From NCBI GenBank assembly GCA_905215835.1, contig CAJMRR010000013.1:1-21874 (forward strand): a stretch of DNA of 21,874 nt, read 5' to 3'. The notes under the pieces are model-generated. The model was given only the letters and a program-made list of their open reading frames with translations, was not told the origin of the DNA and searched no databases. Shown piece by piece: positions 21,868 through 21,874 of this stretch. The DNA comes from an uncultured bacterium. Lineage in GTDB: Bacteria; Actinomycetota; Coriobacteriia; Coriobacteriales; Coriobacteriaceae. The translations under genes were made by a program, and so were the position numbers. Numbering within the stretch: the stretch's first letter is position 1; every line of letters begins with the position of its first letter.

Positions 21868-21874
21868 CCGGCCG

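Overview
The window is about 21.9 kb of GC-rich bacterial DNA with dense, short-spaced genes. The mix of genes (anaerobic ferrous-iron uptake, a nickel-pincer lactate racemase locus, an HPr protein, PEP carboxylase) together with the base composition suggests a gut anaerobe of the Actinomycetota, most likely class Coriobacteriia and Collinsella-like. This is inference from content and style; no rRNA or other phylogenetic marker was compared. No rRNA, tRNA or CRISPR array was seen.

Layout, left to right. (1) The 3' part of an IS256-family transposase, cut by the window edge, then a LacI-family regulator on the minus strand. (2) A minus-strand iron block: feoA-feoA-feoB and a small Cys-rich FeoB-associated membrane protein, with palindromes that look like metalloregulator sites. 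(3) A lone HPr-like phosphocarrier, three tandem 62-bp hairpin repeats, and aspS. (4) On the plus strand, serB, then larB-larC-tetR behind a promoter overlapped by a perfect 11-bp inverted repeat. (5) Facing it on the minus strand, larA-larD (lactate racemase and a lactate/glycerol-channel homologue). (6) ppc, then hisS broken by a frameshift, both minus. (7) Three stacked long hairpins, the C-terminal stump of an MFS transporter, an M20 amidohydrolase and a DMT/EamA transporter, all minus.

How the parts fit. larB and larC make parts of the nickel-pincer (NPN) cofactor, larA uses it to interconvert L- and D-lactate, and larD probably moves lactate or glycerol. However, larC encodes only the N-terminal LarC1 half and there is no larC2 or larE here, so the pathway is incomplete within the window. 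The feo block imports Fe2+. The remaining genes are largely independent housekeeping units, most with a visible terminator hairpin.

The most unusual signal is a pair of related structured palindromes (11757-11871 and 14228-14354). Both sit 21-26 nt after the stop codon of a minus-strand gene in the same orientation. They share the same loop and internal-junction sequences, but their long, perfectly paired outer stems (24 and 29 bp) are unrelated to each other. Other second-look items are the hisS frameshift, an HPr with Asp at the Ser46 position, a channel with NQA in place of the second NPA, and the 62-bp tandem hairpins.
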